Shown: positions 19,191 to 30,020 of the stretch, one piece after another
How the letters are laid out: every line of letters starts with the position of its first letter
How positions within the stretch are numbered: the stretch's first letter is position 1
NCBI GenBank assembly: GCA_900469615.1
Contig: UBYA01000008.1
Location: forward strand, 124,001 to 188,000
Source of the DNA: Hyphomicrobiales bacterium
GTDB taxonomy: Bacteria > Pseudomonadota > Alphaproteobacteria > Rhizobiales > Rhizobiaceae
Reading direction: 5' to 3'
DNA: 64,000 nt
The notes under the pieces: model-generated
Told to the model about the DNA's origin: nothing
The model's database searches: none
What the model saw: the letters and a program-made list of their open reading frames with translations, nothing else
Translations under genes and position numbers: made by a program

Positions 19191-19662
19191 CGGCCGCCAG
19201 GTGTTGCCGGACGACCCTGTATTCCTGCCAGATGAGGATCATGACCACGAGGTCGAAGATCGTGAGGATGATGAGCCCGATGCCATGCGTGTCGGTGAAG
19301 CGGTAGAGCTGGTAGGCGATGAAAAGACCGAGCGCCACCAGCGATGCCGGATAGGCCCACATCTTGCCCCTGAGCAGGCCGATGACGAGCAGCACCTTCA
19401 CCAACCCATGACTCAGCAGGTAGTAGGCATAGAAATTCTTGGTGCCGACGGAAAAATCCTGTGCCCAGGTCAGCAGATGGGTGGCGATGAAGTCCTTGGG
19501 GTCGTTGAGCAATTCGGGCTGCGTGATCCTGTTTGCCAGGCGCAGGATGGACTCGGTGCTGACGAGCGCGAGACCGATGCCGCCGAGGCATTCGATCAGG
19601 GCATGCGCGCCCTTCAACAGCACGCTGATTTCGAAAAGCTGATGAATGCGGCGTTCGTTCAT
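19186..19662 (-). CDS. DUF2127 integral membrane protein
   Basis: Protein of 158 residues with four hydrophobic segments and the DUF2127 features LFEISVLLKGAHALIECLGG near the N-terminus, FYAYYLLSHGLVKVLLVIGLLR in the middle (written here as the conserved SHG-K block) and ALGLFIAYQLYRFTDTHG. The function of the family is unknown. The stop codon TAG is contributed by the end of a dispersed repeat. No operon partner is present. Confidence 0.82.
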   Translation of the reverse strand: MNERRIHQLFEISVLLKGAHALIECLGGIGLALVSTESILRLANRITQPELLNDPKDFIATHLLTWAQDFSVGTKNFYAYYLLSHGLVKVLLVIGLLRGKMWAYPASLVALGLFIAYQLYRFTDTHGIGLIILTIFDLVVMILIWQEYRVVRQHLAAE

Positions 19663-19960
19663 GGGCGATTGTCACCTCTTTGCGTCTAGAGAGGTAGGCC
19701 TGATCGGCGGCGGCCGCAAGGCAAGCCGACCATGACGTCCGTATCGCCTGCGAGCGCGGCATTCCGGGCTGCTACAGGCTGTAAGACATGCCCGGCCGCG
19801 GTCAAGACATCAGCCGCCCGTCCCCATGATCCGACATCGTCGGGATGGGAGGCCGGCATTGCCGATCAAAACCTTTTGTTGCAGGTATCTGCGTCGGCCA
19901 CTTCCGTATTTGCGCGGTTGCCTTTAGCTTCCTCGCGGGAGTTCAATCGAGGAACGGAAC

Positions 19961-20581
19961 ATGCTGACATTCTATTATGCCCCCGGAAGCTGCGCGCTCG
20001 CCAGCCTCATCGCCCTGGAAGAATCGGATCTCGCCTACGAGCACCGCCGCCTCATCCTTGCCAATGGCGATCAGCGCCAGCCGGAATATCTGGCCATCAA
20101 TCCCAAGGGGCGGGTTCCGGCGCTGCTGACAGATAAGGGCATCCTTACGGAGAACATCGCAATTCTGGCTTACATCGCCCAGATTGCGCCCGCCGCAAGA
20201 CTGGCGCCGCTCGACGATCCCTTCGAATTCGCGCAGATGCAGGCCTTCAACAGCTATCTCTCGTCGACGGTCCATGTGAACCATTCGCACAAGGGACGCG
20301 GCGCGCGGTGGACCGATGACGCCGCCGCCATCGAGACGATGAAAGCCAAGGTGCCGCAAACCATGGCCGAAAGCTTCGCCCTGATCGAGGACAAGATGCT
20401 GAAAGGCCCCTGGGTGATGGGGGACCAGTATACCGTCGCGGATTGCTATCTCTTCACCATGGCAACGTGGTTGCCGGGAGACAATGTCGATCGCGACCAG
20501 TTCACGAAGGTAAGCGCGCACTATCGCCGCATGCTCGATCGCCCGGCCGTGCAGAGGGCGCTTGCCATCGAAAAGGGCTGA
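19961..20581 (+). CDS. Glutathione S-transferase family protein (beta/GstA-like)
   Basis: Protein of 206 residues with the thioredoxin-like N-terminal domain starting LTFYYAPGSCALASLIALEE. Cys11 fits the beta-class catalytic cysteine, NPKGRVPAL gives the cis-Pro loop, and ENIAILAYIA binds glutathione. The helical domain has WVMGDQYTVADCYLF. ATG is preceded by GAGGAACGGAAC. It is the second of three unrelated GST genes in this window. Its substrate is unknown. Confidence 0.9.
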   Translation: MLTFYYAPGSCALASLIALEESDLAYEHRRLILANGDQRQPEYLAINPKGRVPALLTDKGILTENIAILAYIAQIAPAARLAPLDDPFEFAQMQAFNSYLSSTVHVNHSHKGRGARWTDDAAAIETMKAKVPQTMAESFALIEDKMLKGPWVMGDQYTVADCYLFTMATWLPGDNVDRDQFTKVSAHYRRMLDRPAVQRALAIEKG

Positions 20582-20586
20582 TCCCG

Positions 20587-20943
20587 TCAGCCAAAGGTCG
20601 CCAGAAGCCTCTTCGGGGCGCGGTATCGCCACGCTTCGATAAGACGCAGCGCCAGTTCCTGGTCGCCGATCGCTGCAATGCGCAGCGGCAGGGAAGGCCA
20701 GCCGACATAATGATCTGTCTGGAAATAGATGTCCGGCGCCATTTCCATCAGCTGCTCCTTGCGGTCGATCGGCAGCGACAGCACGATGGTCTCGTTATTC
20801 TTCACCGTCGCGAAGGCTTTGCCGCCGACCTTGAAAGCCGGCAGGCCGTAATGTGCGCCGGGTTCCACGCCTGGCAGCCCGGCCTTTGCGATAAGCCGCT
20901 GCAGTCGTTCCACGATGGCGTCCATATCGAGGTTCGATGTCAT
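20587..20943 (-). CDS. MmcQ/YjbR-family protein
   Basis: Protein of 118 residues with the YjbR double-wing fold features PGVEPGAHYGLPAFKVGGKAF, ATVKNNETIVLSLP and YVGWPSLPLRIAA. Members are annotated as DNA-binding-like, but no function is established. It converges on the GST gene five bases away and is separate from the small gene upstream. Confidence 0.85.
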   Translation of the reverse strand: MTSNLDMDAIVERLQRLIAKAGLPGVEPGAHYGLPAFKVGGKAFATVKNNETIVLSLPIDRKEQLMEMAPDIYFQTDHYVGWPSLPLRIAAIGDQELALRLIEAWRYRAPKRLLATFG

Positions 20944-20967
20944 GCGCGTGAATGAAGCAGGTTTCTC

Positions 20968-21153
20968 CTAGGCGCATTCTTCCGACCGAACGGCCTGCTT
21001 GTCCATAGGCCGCCCCAGATTTTCCGGCATGAGCGGCAGGTCGGCCAGTTCTTCCAGCGACATGGCCGCAAGCATGGGATGCTGCAGCGGGTCAGTTTCC
21101 TGTTCGCGATGCTCTTCCGGTGGGTGCATGAAGAAAAACTTCAAGATCGACAT
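20968..21153 (-). CDS. Small hypothetical protein (61 aa)
   Basis: Starts MSILKFFFMHPPEEHRE and ends with a Cys-Ala tail. The middle (MLAAMSLEELADLPLMPENL) looks like a short amphipathic segment. A strong ribosome binding site GGGAGG lies ten bases upstream of ATG, which supports translation. There is no known domain or recognisable partner; it lies between the YjbR gene and the LysR gene. Confidence 0.5.
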   Translation of the reverse strand: MSILKFFFMHPPEEHREQETDPLQHPMLAAMSLEELADLPLMPENLGRPMDKQAVRSEECA

Positions 21154-21305
21154 TGGCGTATGCCTCCCTGGTTTTCCGCATCGAGGCAGCGTAAGGGCTT
21201 CGATCGGCGGAACGGTGGGATTTTCAGCTCCATTCTCGCGATAATCGTGCTTGTTTTCGCTTCGTTCAATTGAGAATGTCGGAAGGCTGCTATAGGTATT
21301 CTATA

Positions 21306-22202
21306 ATGAGAAACCTCAATAGCGTTCACCTGAACGGCTTGCGTGCCGTCGAGGCGGTCGGCCGGCTCGGTTCGCTGCAGGCAGCGGCCGACGAGCTCGG
21401 CGTGACGGTCGGCGCGGTCAGCCAGCAGGTCATCAAGGCAGAGGCACAGCTCGGCCGTCCGCTGTTCGAGCGCACGCCGAAAGGCATGACCATGACCGCA
21501 TCGGGTGTGACGGTGCTGGCAAGGCTTGGCGAGGGTTTTCGGGCGCTTTCGGCGGCAATCGTCCTCGCGCAGCATAAGGACGAGAATATTCTCACCATTT
21601 CGGTTGCGCCGGTTTTCGCCGCCCGCTGGCTGGTATACCGGCTCGACCGCTTCGCCAGCCGCCACCCGGATATCCGCCTGCGCATCGATGCCACCACGCA
21701 TCTGATCAATCCGGCGACGTCAGATGTCGATATCGCCATTCGGGTCGGCAGCGGCCAGTGGCCTGATGTCAGATCCGAGCTGCTGCTGGCGCAGGAGGTA
21801 TTCCCGGTCGTCACGCCGCGGATCGCCGCGACCTTGAAAGAACCTGCCGATCTCTTGAAAGTGCCCGCCGTGATCGACGGGCATGCGATGTTCGGCTGGG
21901 AAGTGTGGTTGCGCGAGGCCGGGCTATCAGGTCATCGCATGGAAGAACGGCATATCTTCAACGATGCGTCGCTCTGCCTGGATGCCGCCATGGCAGGGCA
22001 GGGCGCGATGCTCGCCTGGCAGACGCTTGCGGCTTACGCGCTTGAGCAGAAGTGTCTTGTCGATCCCTTCGGCATCCGCGCCAGAACGGGCTTCGGCCAT
22101 TACTTCGTGACGGCCGAAGGCATTCGGGAGCCCAGAAAAGTCACCGCTTTCAAGACCTGGATCCGCGAGGAAATGGAAGAGAGCATCCGTCTCTTCCGCT
22201 AA
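21306..22202 (+). CDS. LysR-family regulator, GcvA-like
   Basis: Protein of 298 residues: N-terminal LysR HTH (NGLRAVEAVGRLGSLQAAADELG, TVGAVSQQVIKAEAQLGRPLFER) and a substrate-binding domain with DVDIAIRVGSGQWPDVRSELL and ending in RKVTAFKTWIREE, the GcvA-like subgroup. The ATG at 21306 directly follows the inverted repeat TATAG-GTATT-CTATA (21291-21305), a possible autoregulatory site. An in-frame ATG at 21270 has no LysR similarity downstream of it. Target genes are unknown; it is divergent from the 61-aa gene. Confidence 0.88.
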   Translation: MRNLNSVHLNGLRAVEAVGRLGSLQAAADELGVTVGAVSQQVIKAEAQLGRPLFERTPKGMTMTASGVTVLARLGEGFRALSAAIVLAQHKDENILTISVAPVFAARWLVYRLDRFASRHPDIRLRIDATTHLINPATSDVDIAIRVGSGQWPDVRSELLLAQEVFPVVTPRIAATLKEPADLLKVPAVIDGHAMFGWEVWLREAGLSGHRMEERHIFNDASLCLDAAMAGQGAMLAWQTLAAYALEQKCLVDPFGIRARTGFGHYFVTAEGIREPRKVTAFKTWIREEMEESIRLFR

Positions 22203-22265
22203 GCCCGGTAAGGAATGCCACGCAAACCGGGCGGAGGCCTTGCGGCGGTGCGCGCATCAGGGGTG

Positions 22266-22925
22266 TCAGACCGGCTCCTTGCTACGGGTCGCCTGCATGG
22301 CCTTGTAGGCATCGCGTGACTGGCAGCGCTCGATCCAGGCCTTCACCTTAGGGCGCGCGTCGAAGAGCTCCCGTTCGGTCTGGGCGTAGCGCAGCACTTC
22401 GGCCAGGTTGAGATCGGCGGCAGTGAAGCGGTTTCCGACGAGATAATCCTGAGTTTGCAGGTGCTTCTCCAACACGTCGAGCGGCTTCTTCAGCGAGCGG
22501 CAGGCAACCGCGATCCCGGCCTTGCCCGGCTCGCTGTTTTCCTGGGCATTGTCATGGATGCGGACGAGCGCCACGCTATAAGGCTCGACTTCGGTCACGG
22601 CCCACATGGTCCACATCGACATCAGCCCTTCCTCCTCCACGCTCTTGCCGGCAAGGGGGCCGCCATATCTGCGCGCAAGATAGAGGTTGATGGCAAGCGA
22701 CTCGTGCATGATGAGATCGCCATCCTTGATGCAGGGGATCATGCCCATCGGATTGATCGCCAGAAACTCCGGCGACATCGTGTTGATCGGCGCATCGGCG
22801 GCGAACGGATCGGCAAGCCGGCCGGCCTGAACGACCGGTACGGACTGGAACGCGATGCCGAGCTCCTCCGCCATCCAGTAGTTGCGTGATGCGCGCGAGC
22901 GATAGACACCGTAGATCGTCAGCAT
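22266..22925 (-). CDS. Glutathione S-transferase family protein
   Basis: Protein of 219 residues with the thioredoxin-like start [21 protein letters not shown], cis-Pro loop [24 protein letters not shown] for glutathione binding, and [18 protein letters not shown] in the helical domain. The frame remains open 60 codons upstream, but that part is not GST-like and MLTIY is the normal family start. It is divergent from the ferredoxin oxidoreductase gene across a 326-base gap. Its substrate is unknown. Confidence 0.9.
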   Translation of the reverse strand: MLTIYGVYRSRASRNYWMAEELGIAFQSVPVVQAGRLADPFAADAPINTMSPEFLAINPMGMIPCIKDGDLIMHESLAINLYLARRYGGPLAGKSVEEEGLMSMWTMWAVTEVEPYSVALVRIHDNAQENSEPGKAGIAVACRSLKKPLDVLEKHLQTQDYLVGNRFTAADLNLAEVLRYAQTERELFDARPKVKAWIERCQSRDAYKAMQATRSKEPV

Positions 22926-23251
22926 AGGGCTCTCCGAGGTTTTTGAGTCGCGCGAGGTTATTGGCGGGTGTCGGCGAAAGGAAGGGGTGTCCGCCGATAT
23001 GCGAGCGAAAGCTTGCGATGGATGACAGGCGCAGGAGCCGCGATGCACGGTCCGGATGGCGCCGGCAAGCACGAAATCTCCGCAAGCCGCTTCAAATCTT
23101 TGCAAATCATGCGGTGCGCATGCCGCCTTCGTTCGGAAATTAGCGCCGCCGCATGGTAGAGTTCCGGTATGGTTTTCATCGGAAGCGGCAGGAGGCTTCC
23201 GGCGAAAACGAACTTGCGCATTCGCTAACTGCGATCTCGGGAGGAGAGCAG
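22926..23251. other. 326-bp divergent gap GST / 2-oxoacid ferredoxin oxidoreductase
   Basis: No gene is supported here. It must hold the promoters of the GST gene and of the large catabolic operon. A strong GGGAGGAG ribosome binding site is at 23239-23246. No clear operator palindrome was found by eye. Confidence 0.5.
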
Positions 23252-26200
23252 ATGCTTGCGACCAGTGTATCGCTAGACGACAAATATACCGCAGAGGAAG
23301 GCCGTGTTTTCATGACCGGCCTGCAGACGCTGGTGCGGCTGCCCATGACGCAGATGCGGCGTGACCGCGCCGCCGGGCTCAACACGGCAGCCTTCATTTC
23401 CGGTTATCGCGGCTCGCCGCTCGGCGGCTATGACCAGCAGCTTCTGAAAGCCCGGACTTACCTCGACGCGCACGACGTCACCTTCCAGCCCGGGATCAAC
23501 GAAGATCTCGCCGCCACCGCCGTCTGGGGTTCGCAGCAGGTCGGCCTGTCGCCGGGTGCCCGCAAGGACGGCGTGCTCGGCATCTGGTACGGCAAGGGTC
23601 CGGGCGTCGACCGCTCCGGCGACGTGCTGAAGCACGGCAACGCGGCCGGCACGTCCAGACATGGCGGCGTGCTCTGTTTCGCCGGCGACGACCATTCCGC
23701 CAAATCCTCGACCATCCCGCACCAGACCGACCATGATTTCATGTCGGCGGTCATCCCGGTCATCTATCCTTCGTCCATCCACGAATTCCTCGAATACGGC
23801 CTGCTCGGCATTGCCATGTCGCGCTATTCCGGCTGCTGGGTCGGAATGAAATTCATCGCCGACACGGTTGAGACGACGGCTGCCGTCGATCTTTCGGGGG
23901 AACGGCGGCAATTCGTGCTGCCGACCGATTTCGAGCTGCCGCCCGGCGGTCTTAACCTGCGCTGGCCCGATCCGCCGCTGGTCCAGGACGATCGCCTGCA
24001 GACCTACAAGGCCTATGCCGCCATCGCCTTCGCCAGGGCCAATCGCGTCGACGAAATCACCCATGACGTGCCCAACGCCCGCTTCGGCATCATTTCTTCC
24101 GGCAAGGCCTACGAGGACGTGTTGCAGGCGCTGCGGGAGCTTGAAATCGGACCGCGCGAGATGGCCGCTATCGGCATGCGTATTCTCAAGGTGCGCATGC
24201 CCTGGCCGCTGGAGCCGGAAGCGGTCCGGCATTTTTCGGAAGGACTGGACGAGGTTCTGGTCGTCGAGGAGCGGCGCGAGATCATCGAAAACCAGATCAA
24301 GCAGCAGCTGTTCAACTGGCGGGCCGATGTCCGCCCGCGCATCGTCGGCAAGTTCGATGAGCACGACAAGCCCTATCTCAGCCTCTCGGCCGCGTTGACC
24401 GTCGGTGCTGTCGCCAGAGCGATTGCCGGACGCATCGTCAAGCTCGATCTCGACCAGGGCCTGCATGACCGCATTGCCGCCAAGCTCGCCTATCTTGCCG
24501 AGCGCGGCCAGATCAGCCGCAGCCATGTCGCGCCGCTGAACCGCACGCCGTTCTTCTGCTCCGGCTGTCCGCACAACACGTCCACACGGGTTCCCGAAGG
24601 CAGCCGTGCCATTGCCGGCATCGGCTGTCACTACATGGTGACTTGGATGGACCGCAACACCGAGACCTTCACCCAGATGGGCGGCGAAGGCGTGCCCTGG
24701 ACGGCAATCGCCCGTTACACAGACGAAAAGCACATGTTCGTCAATCTCGGCGACGGCACCTATTTCCATTCCGGCATTCTCGCCATCCGCCAGTCCGTCG
24801 CCTCCAAGGTCAACGTCACCTACAAGCTGCTATACAACGATGCCGTCGCCATGACCGGCGGCCAGCCGATCGACGGCTATCTGACGCCGCAGCTGGTGAC
24901 GAAGCAGTTGCACGACGAAGGCGTCAAGCCGATCTACCTGTTGTCGGACAATCCGGATGCCTATCGCGCCTCCGAACTGGCCCCCGGCGTCAAGGTGCTG
25001 CATCGCGACCATATCGATCAGGTGATGCTGACGCTGCGCGAGACCGAGGGCTGCTCGGCCATCGTCTATGTCCAGACCTGTGCCGCCGAGAAGCGCCGGC
25101 GCCGCAGCCGCGGCCTGATGGAGGATCCCGCCAAGCGCGTCTTCATCAACCCGGCCGTCTGCGAGGGCTGCGGCGATTGCTCGGTGCAATCCAACTGCAT
25201 TTCGGTCGAGCCGCTGGAAACGGAGTTCGGCCGCAAGCGCCGGATCAACCAATCGAGCTGCAATAAGGATTTTTCCTGCGTCAAAGGCTTCTGCCCGTCC
25301 TTCGTGACGGTTCATGGCGGCAAGCGGCGCAAGCGCAAGGCGCTTGAGCACGCCGATGTCGAAGTGCCGATGCCCGAAATCCCCGTCATCGGCGACCGGC
25401 CCTGGAATATCGCCATTGCCGGCGTCGGGGGCACCGGCATCCTGACCGTCGGCGCCATCCTCGGCATGGCCGCGCATCTGGACGGCAAGGTGCCGATGAT
25501 CCTCGACATGGCCGGCCTCGCCCAGAAGGGCGGCGCGGTCATGAGCCATCTGCGCATCGGCCACAATGAGGCCGACGTCACCTCGTCGCGCATCGTCAAT
25601 GGCGGCGCCGACCTGCTGTTATCGGCGGACGAGGTGGTCGGCGCTTCCAAGGATGCGATTACGCTTTGCTCCTCGGCGCGCACGACGGCTATCGTCAACA
25701 CCGGCCTCATGCCGGTCGCCGATTTCGTCCGCAACCGCGATTTCGATTTCAAGGCCGGATCGATCCAGCACACGATTGCCAGGACGGTCAGCGACAAGTC
25801 CGTCTTCCTCGATTTCAACCATGTCGCGACCGAGGTGACGGGCGATGCCATGTCGACCAACATCCTGCTGACCGGTTTTGCCTGGCAGCGCGGCCTGTTG
25901 CCGCTTTCTCTGGAGGCGATCGAAAAGGCGATCGAGCTCAATGGCGTCGCCGTCAAGGCAAGCCTTGCCGCCTTCCATTGGGGCAGGCTTCTGGCGCACG
26001 ATCCCCGGGCGGTGCATGCCATGATGGCCGAGCCGGATGCCGGCCGGACGCTGGTGGACATGAGCCTCGACGAGCTCGTCAGGCATCGCAAGGCACATCT
26101 GACGGCCTATCAGAATGCAGCGCTTGCCGACCGCTATGCCGCTTTCGTGGCTCATGCCCATGCGCTGGCCGCAAGGGAGCGGCTTTCGGACAAGGTGCCC

Positions 26201-26725
26201 TTTGCCGTCGCCGTCACCTATGCGCGGGTCCTGGCCTACAAGGACGAGTACGAGGTCGCCCGCCTGCTGACCGATCCCGCCTTCGAAGCGCATCTGCGCC
26301 AGGAGATGGAGGGTGATTTCAAGCTGGCCTTCAATCTCGCGCCGCCCATCCTCGGCGGCAAGGATCCGAACGGCCGGCCGAAGAAGCGCGAATTCGGCGT
26401 CTGGATCCTGCCGTTGCTGCGCATGCTTGCGCCGATGAAGCGGCTGCGCGGCACACCTCTCGATCCATTCGGTCATATGGCCGAGCGGCGGTTGGAGCGC
26501 CGCCTGATTGCCGACTACGAGGGGATTGCCGGGCGCGTACTTGCCGGCCTGCGCCACGACAACGAGGCGGAGGCACTTGCCATCCTCTCGCTGTTCGATG
26601 AGATAAGAGGCTTCGGACCGGTCAAGGAGGAGGCTGCCCGGAAAATCATGGCCGGGATTGCCGACAAGCTGAAGACCTACGAGACGCTGCGGCAGAAAGA
26701 GCATGTTCCGGCGGATGCCGCATGA
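23252..26725 (+). CDS. Indolepyruvate (2-oxoacid) ferredoxin oxidoreductase, fused subunits
   Basis: Single-chain 1157-residue enzyme that oxidatively decarboxylates an aryl- or branched 2-oxoacid to its acyl-CoA with ferredoxin. The N-terminal half is IorA-like, with TPP-binding features [11 protein letters not shown] and [10 protein letters not shown], then a cysteine region [13 protein letters not shown] and SCVKGFC for Fe-S clusters. The next part is IorB-like ([31 protein letters not shown]), and the last roughly 250 residues match the DUF6537 tail of this family. ATG at 23252 follows GGGAGGAG. It precedes the isovaleryl-CoA dehydrogenase gene by 86 bases, so isovalerate or leucine-derived 2-oxoacid is a possible substrate by context. 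Confidence 0.9.
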   Translation: MLATSVSLDDKYTAEEGRVFMTGLQTLVRLPMTQMRRDRAAGLNTAAFISGYRGSPLGGYDQQLLKARTYLDAHDVTFQPGINEDLAATAVWGSQQVGLSPGARKDGVLGIWYGKGPGVDRSGDVLKHGNAAGTSRHGGVLCFAGDDHSAKSSTIPHQTDHDFMSAVIPVIYPSSIHEFLEYGLLGIAMSRYSGCWVGMKFIADTVETTAAVDLSGERRQFVLPTDFELPPGGLNLRWPDPPLVQDDRLQTYKAYAAIAFARANRVDEITHDVPNARFGIISSGKAYEDVLQALRELEIGPREMAAIGMRILKVRMPWPLEPEAVRHFSEGLDEVLVVEERREIIENQIKQQLFNWRADVRPRIVGKFDEHDKPYLSLSAALTVGAVARAIAGRIVKLDLDQGLHDRIAAKLAYLAERGQISRSHVAPLNRTPFFCSGCPHNTSTRVPEGSRAIAGIGCHYMVTWMDRNTETFTQMGGEGVPWTAIARYTDEKHMFVNLGDGTYFHSGILAIRQSVASKVNVTYKLLYNDAVAMTGGQPIDGYLTPQLVTKQLHDEGVKPIYLLSDNPDAYRASELAPGVKVLHRDHIDQVMLTLRETEGCSAIVYVQTCAAEKRRRRSRGLMEDPAKRVFINPAVCEGCGDCSVQSNCISVEPLETEFGRKRRINQSSCNKDFSCVKGFCPSFVTVHGGKRRKRKALEHADVEVPMPEIPVIGDRPWNIAIAGVGGTGILTVGAILGMAAHLDGKVPMILDMAGLAQKGGAVMSHLRIGHNEADVTSSRIVNGGADLLLSADEVVGASKDAITLCSSARTTAIVNTGLMPVADFVRNRDFDFKAGSIQHTIARTVSDKSVFLDFNHVATEVTGDAMSTNILLTGFAWQRGLLPLSLEAIEKAIELNGVAVKASLAAFHWGRLLAHDPRAVHAMMAEPDAGRTLVDMSLDELVRHRKAHLTAYQNAALADRYAAFVAHAHALAARERLSDKVPFAVAVTYARVLAYKDEYEVARLLTDPAFEAHLRQEMEGDFKLAFNLAPPILGGKDPNGRPKKREFGVWILPLLRMLAPMKRLRGTPLDPFGHMAERRLERRLIADYEGIAGRVLAGLRHDNEAEALAILSLFDEIRGFGPVKEEAARKIMAGIADKLKTYETLRQKEHVPADAA

Positions 26726-26811
26726 CGGCTGCGGCGGAAGCTTGAAGCGGGCGCGATGAGACATAGGTTCGAAAAGATCGGTCGTTCGGGAAGATCGGGA
26801 GGAGAAGCCGG

Positions 26812-27975
26812 ATGTTTGCAGGGGGATTGAACTTCGCGCTGGGCGAGGACATCGAAGCGTTGCGCGAGCAGGTGCGCCGCTTTGCCGCCAACCGCATCGC
26901 ACCGTTTGCCGACGAGATCGACCGCAACAACAGTTTCCCGATGCATCTCTGGAAGGAGATGGGCGACCTTGGTTTGCTCGGGATCACCGTCGACGATGCC
27001 TATGGCGGCGCCGGCCTCGGTTATCTCGCCCATACGGTCGCGATGGAGGAGATCAGCCGCGCATCGGCCTCCGTCGGCCTGAGCTACGGCGCTCATTCCA
27101 ACCTCTGCGTCAACCAGATCCACCGCAACGGCACGACGGCGCAGAAGGAGCGCTATCTGCCGAAGCTGATATCGGGCGAACATGTGGGCGCGCTGGCGAT
27201 GTCGGAGCCGGGTGCCGGCTCCGATGTCGTCTCCATGAAGCTGCAGGCCGAAAAGCGCGGCCGGCACTATGTCCTGAACGGCAGCAAGATGTGGATCACC
27301 AACGGCCCGGATGCCGATGTCCTCGTCGTCTATGCCAAGACTTCGCCAGATGCAGGCCCGCGAGGGATCACCGCCTTTCTGGTCGAAAAAGGCTTTCCCG
27401 GCTTCTCCGTCGGCCAGAAGCTCGACAAGCTCGGCATGCGCGGCTCGAACACTTCGGAGCTGATCTTCCTCGATTGCGAGGTGCCGGAGGAAAATATTCT
27501 GGGCGAGGTCGATGGCGGCGTGCGCGTGCTGATGTCGGGACTGGACTACGAGCGCGTCGTACTATCCGGCGGTCCCGTCGGCATCATGGCCGCCTGCATG
27601 GACGTGGTGCTGCCCTACATGCATGAGCGCAAGCAGTTCGGCCAGTCGATCGGCGAGTTCCAGCTCATGCAGGGCAAGCTTGCCGATATGTATGTGACGA
27701 TGAACGCGGCGCGCGCCTATGTCTATGCGGTGGCTGCCGCCTGCGATCGCGGCGAGACGACGCGCAAGGACGCCGCCGGCTGCATTCTTTATTCCGCCGA
27801 GAAGGCGACGGCGCTGGCGCTGGAATGCATCCAGGCCCTCGGCGGCAACGGCTATACCAATGATTATCCGGCCGGACGGCTTCTGCGCGACGCCAAGCTC
27901 TACGAGATCGGCGCCGGCACGTCCGAAATCCGGCGCATGCTGATCGGCCGCGAGCTGTTCGGCGAGACGGCCTGA
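26812..27975 (+). CDS. ivd: Isovaleryl-CoA dehydrogenase
   Basis: FAD enzyme that converts isovaleryl-CoA to 3-methylcrotonyl-CoA in leucine degradation. The 387-residue acyl-CoA dehydrogenase has [25 protein letters not shown] and the C-terminal [11 protein letters not shown]. Glu247 in [12 protein letters not shown] is at the unusual position typical of isovaleryl-CoA dehydrogenases, in place of the later glutamate of other family members, which fixes the substrate class. Genes for the next four steps follow directly (liu pathway). Confidence 0.95.
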   Translation: MFAGGLNFALGEDIEALREQVRRFAANRIAPFADEIDRNNSFPMHLWKEMGDLGLLGITVDDAYGGAGLGYLAHTVAMEEISRASASVGLSYGAHSNLCVNQIHRNGTTAQKERYLPKLISGEHVGALAMSEPGAGSDVVSMKLQAEKRGRHYVLNGSKMWITNGPDADVLVVYAKTSPDAGPRGITAFLVEKGFPGFSVGQKLDKLGMRGSNTSELIFLDCEVPEENILGEVDGGVRVLMSGLDYERVVLSGGPVGIMAACMDVVLPYMHERKQFGQSIGEFQLMQGKLADMYVTMNAARAYVYAVAAACDRGETTRKDAAGCILYSAEKATALALECIQALGGNGYTNDYPAGRLLRDAKLYEIGAGTSEIRRMLIGRELFGETA

Positions 27976-28009
27976 TTTCGAATCCCGTTCCCATCAACCG
28001 GTGAAGCGC

Positions 28010-29617
28010 ATGACCGTCCTGAAATCAGAGATATCGACGCATACGGATCGCTTCCGGGATAACCGCGCCGCCTTGCTTGAGGCGATCGGAGTGGCCGAGG
28101 CGGCGGCCTCGCAGGCGGTGGAAGGCGGAGGCGCGCAGGCGCGCGAGCGCCATGTCAGCCGCGGCAAGATGCTGCCGCGCGATCGCGTCGCCGGCCTGAT
28201 CGATCCCGCTACGCCGTTTCTGGAGATCGGGACGACGGCCGCCCATGGCCTCTATGGCGGCGACGCGCCGGGCGCCGGGCTGATCGCCGGTATCGGCCGC
28301 GTCTCCGGCCGCGATTGCATGATCGTCTGCAACGACGCCACGGTCAAAGGCGGCACCTATTATCCGGTCACGGTGAAGAAGCATCTGCGGGCGCAGGAGA
28401 TTGCGGCGGAAAACAATCTTCCCTGCATCTATCTCGTCGATTCCGGCGGCGCCAACCTGCCGAACCAGGACGAGGTCTTTCCGGACCGCGATCATTTCGG
28501 CCGCATCTTCTACAATCAGGCCAATATGTCGGCGGCGGGCATCCCGCAGATCGCCGTCGTCATGGGCTCCTGCACGGCGGGCGGCGCCTATGTGCCGGCC
28601 ATGTCGGACGAAACCATCATTGTCGAGAAACAGGGGACGATCTTTCTCGCCGGCCCGCCGCTCGTCAAGGCGGCAACGGGAGAGGTGGTTTCGGCCGAGG
28701 ATCTCGGCGGCGGCGACGTTCACACGCGTCTCTCAGGCGTTGCCGATCATCTGGCGCGCGACGACGCTCATGCGCTTGCGCTCGCCCGGCAGGCGGTCGC
28801 CAATCTCAACCGCCGTAAGCCGGAGAGCGTCGAACGTCGCACCCCGGAAGCGCCGCTCTACGATCCGGAAGAGATCCTGGGAATCGTCCCATCCGACCTG
28901 CGCACGCCCTATGATGTGCGCGAGGTCATCGCCCGCATGGTGGATGGCTCCCGGCTCGACGAGTTCAAGGCACGTTACGGAACGACGCTGGTCTGTGGCT
29001 TCGCCCATATCCACGGCATTCCCGTCGGCATCGTCGCCAACAACGGCGTGCTTTTCTCGGAGTCGGCACTGAAGGGCGCACATTTCGTCGAGCTTTGCTC
29101 GCAGCGCAGGATTCCTCTGGTCTTCCTGCAGAACATCACCGGCTTCATGGTCGGCCGCAAATACGAGACGGAGGGCATCGCCAAGAACGGCGCCAAGCTG
29201 GTGACGGCCGTCGCCACGACCAGGGTCCCGAAGATCACCATGCTGATCGGCGGTTCCTTCGGCGCCGGCAATTACGGCATGGCCGGCCGTGCCTACTCGC
29301 CGCGTTTCCTCTGGACCTGGCCCAACAGCCGCATCTCCGTCATGGGCGGGGAGCAGGCGGCGGGCGTGCTCGCCACCGTGCGGGGCGAAGCGCTGGCGCG
29401 CGCCGGCAAGCCCTGGACGGCAGAGGAAGAGGCTGCCTTCAAGGTCCCGACGCTCAAGATGTTCGAAACCCAGAGTCACCCGCTCTATGCCTCGGCCCGC
29501 CTCTGGGACGATGGTATCATCGACCCGCGCAAGAGCCGCGACGTGCTGGCTCTGTCGCTTTCAGCAGCACTCAACGCGCCGATCGAAGACACACGCTTCG
29601 GTCTTTTCAGGATGTGA
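28010..29617 (+). CDS. liuB: Methylcrotonyl-CoA carboxylase, carboxyltransferase (beta) subunit
   Basis: Transfers CO2 from biotin to 3-methylcrotonyl-CoA. The 535-residue carboxyltransferase has [16 protein letters not shown] at the N-terminus and two crotonase-like halves: [18 protein letters not shown] and [16 protein letters not shown] with [15 protein letters not shown], then [16 protein letters not shown]. This is the MCC type rather than propionyl-CoA carboxylase. The ATG at 28010 gives the usual length; a GTG at 28001 in the same frame is possible. It lies 34 bases after ivd. Confidence 0.95.
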   Translation: MTVLKSEISTHTDRFRDNRAALLEAIGVAEAAASQAVEGGGAQARERHVSRGKMLPRDRVAGLIDPATPFLEIGTTAAHGLYGGDAPGAGLIAGIGRVSGRDCMIVCNDATVKGGTYYPVTVKKHLRAQEIAAENNLPCIYLVDSGGANLPNQDEVFPDRDHFGRIFYNQANMSAAGIPQIAVVMGSCTAGGAYVPAMSDETIIVEKQGTIFLAGPPLVKAATGEVVSAEDLGGGDVHTRLSGVADHLARDDAHALALARQAVANLNRRKPESVERRTPEAPLYDPEEILGIVPSDLRTPYDVREVIARMVDGSRLDEFKARYGTTLVCGFAHIHGIPVGIVANNGVLFSESALKGAHFVELCSQRRIPLVFLQNITGFMVGRKYETEGIAKNGAKLVTAVATTRVPKITMLIGGSFGAGNYGMAGRAYSPRFLWTWPNSRISVMGGEQAAGVLATVRGEALARAGKPWTAEEEAAFKVPTLKMFETQSHPLYASARLWDDGIIDPRKSRDVLALSLSAALNAPIEDTRFGLFRM

Positions 29618-29627
29618 GGAGATGGAG

Positions 29628-30011
29628 ATGAAACGCGATGCCATCAATGCCAGGAATGCGCCGCAGCCGCGCGGCGGCTATGCGCAGGCCGTAAAGCTCG
29701 AGAATTTCGAGAAATTGCTCTTCGTCAGCGGCCAGGTTCCGCTGACGTCGGACGATGTGCTTCCTGAGGGATTCAAGGCGCAGGCTCGGCAGGCTTGGCT
29801 CAATGTCGACGCACAGTTGAAGGCCGCCGGCATGAGCAAGGCCGACATCGTCAAGGTGACGGTCTTCCTCGCCGACCGGCATCACACGATGGAGAAACGC
29901 GAGATTCGCGCCGAATATCTGGGGGCGCTCACGCCGGCCATGACGGTCGTGATCGCGGGCATTTTCGATACCGCCTGGCTGCTCGAGGTCGAGGTTATCG
30001 CCGCGCAATAG
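29628..30011 (+). CDS. RidA-family (Rid/YjgF) protein
   Basis: Protein of 127 residues with the Rid family fold: NAPQPRGGYAQAV, LLFVSGQVPLT, KVTVFLADRHH and VVIAGIFDTAWLLEVEVIA. The conserved active-site arginine of true RidA deaminases (R105, in the block ending E..A) is not evident at the corresponding C-terminal position, so imine deaminase activity is uncertain. It lies between the two methylcrotonyl-CoA carboxylase subunits, ten bases from the next gene. The start at 29628 has GAGGAG six bases upstream; ATG at 29622 is too close to it. Confidence 0.85.
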   Translation: MKRDAINARNAPQPRGGYAQAVKLENFEKLLFVSGQVPLTSDDVLPEGFKAQARQAWLNVDAQLKAAGMSKADIVKVTVFLADRHHTMEKREIRAEYLGALTPAMTVVIAGIFDTAWLLEVEVIAAQ

Positions 30012-30020
30012 GGACGACCG

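Noticed and set aside
23273..24769. 498-codon frame opposite the 2-oxoacid ferredoxin oxidoreductase
   Set aside because: Antisense shadow; the opposite strand encodes clear TPP and Fe-S motifs.
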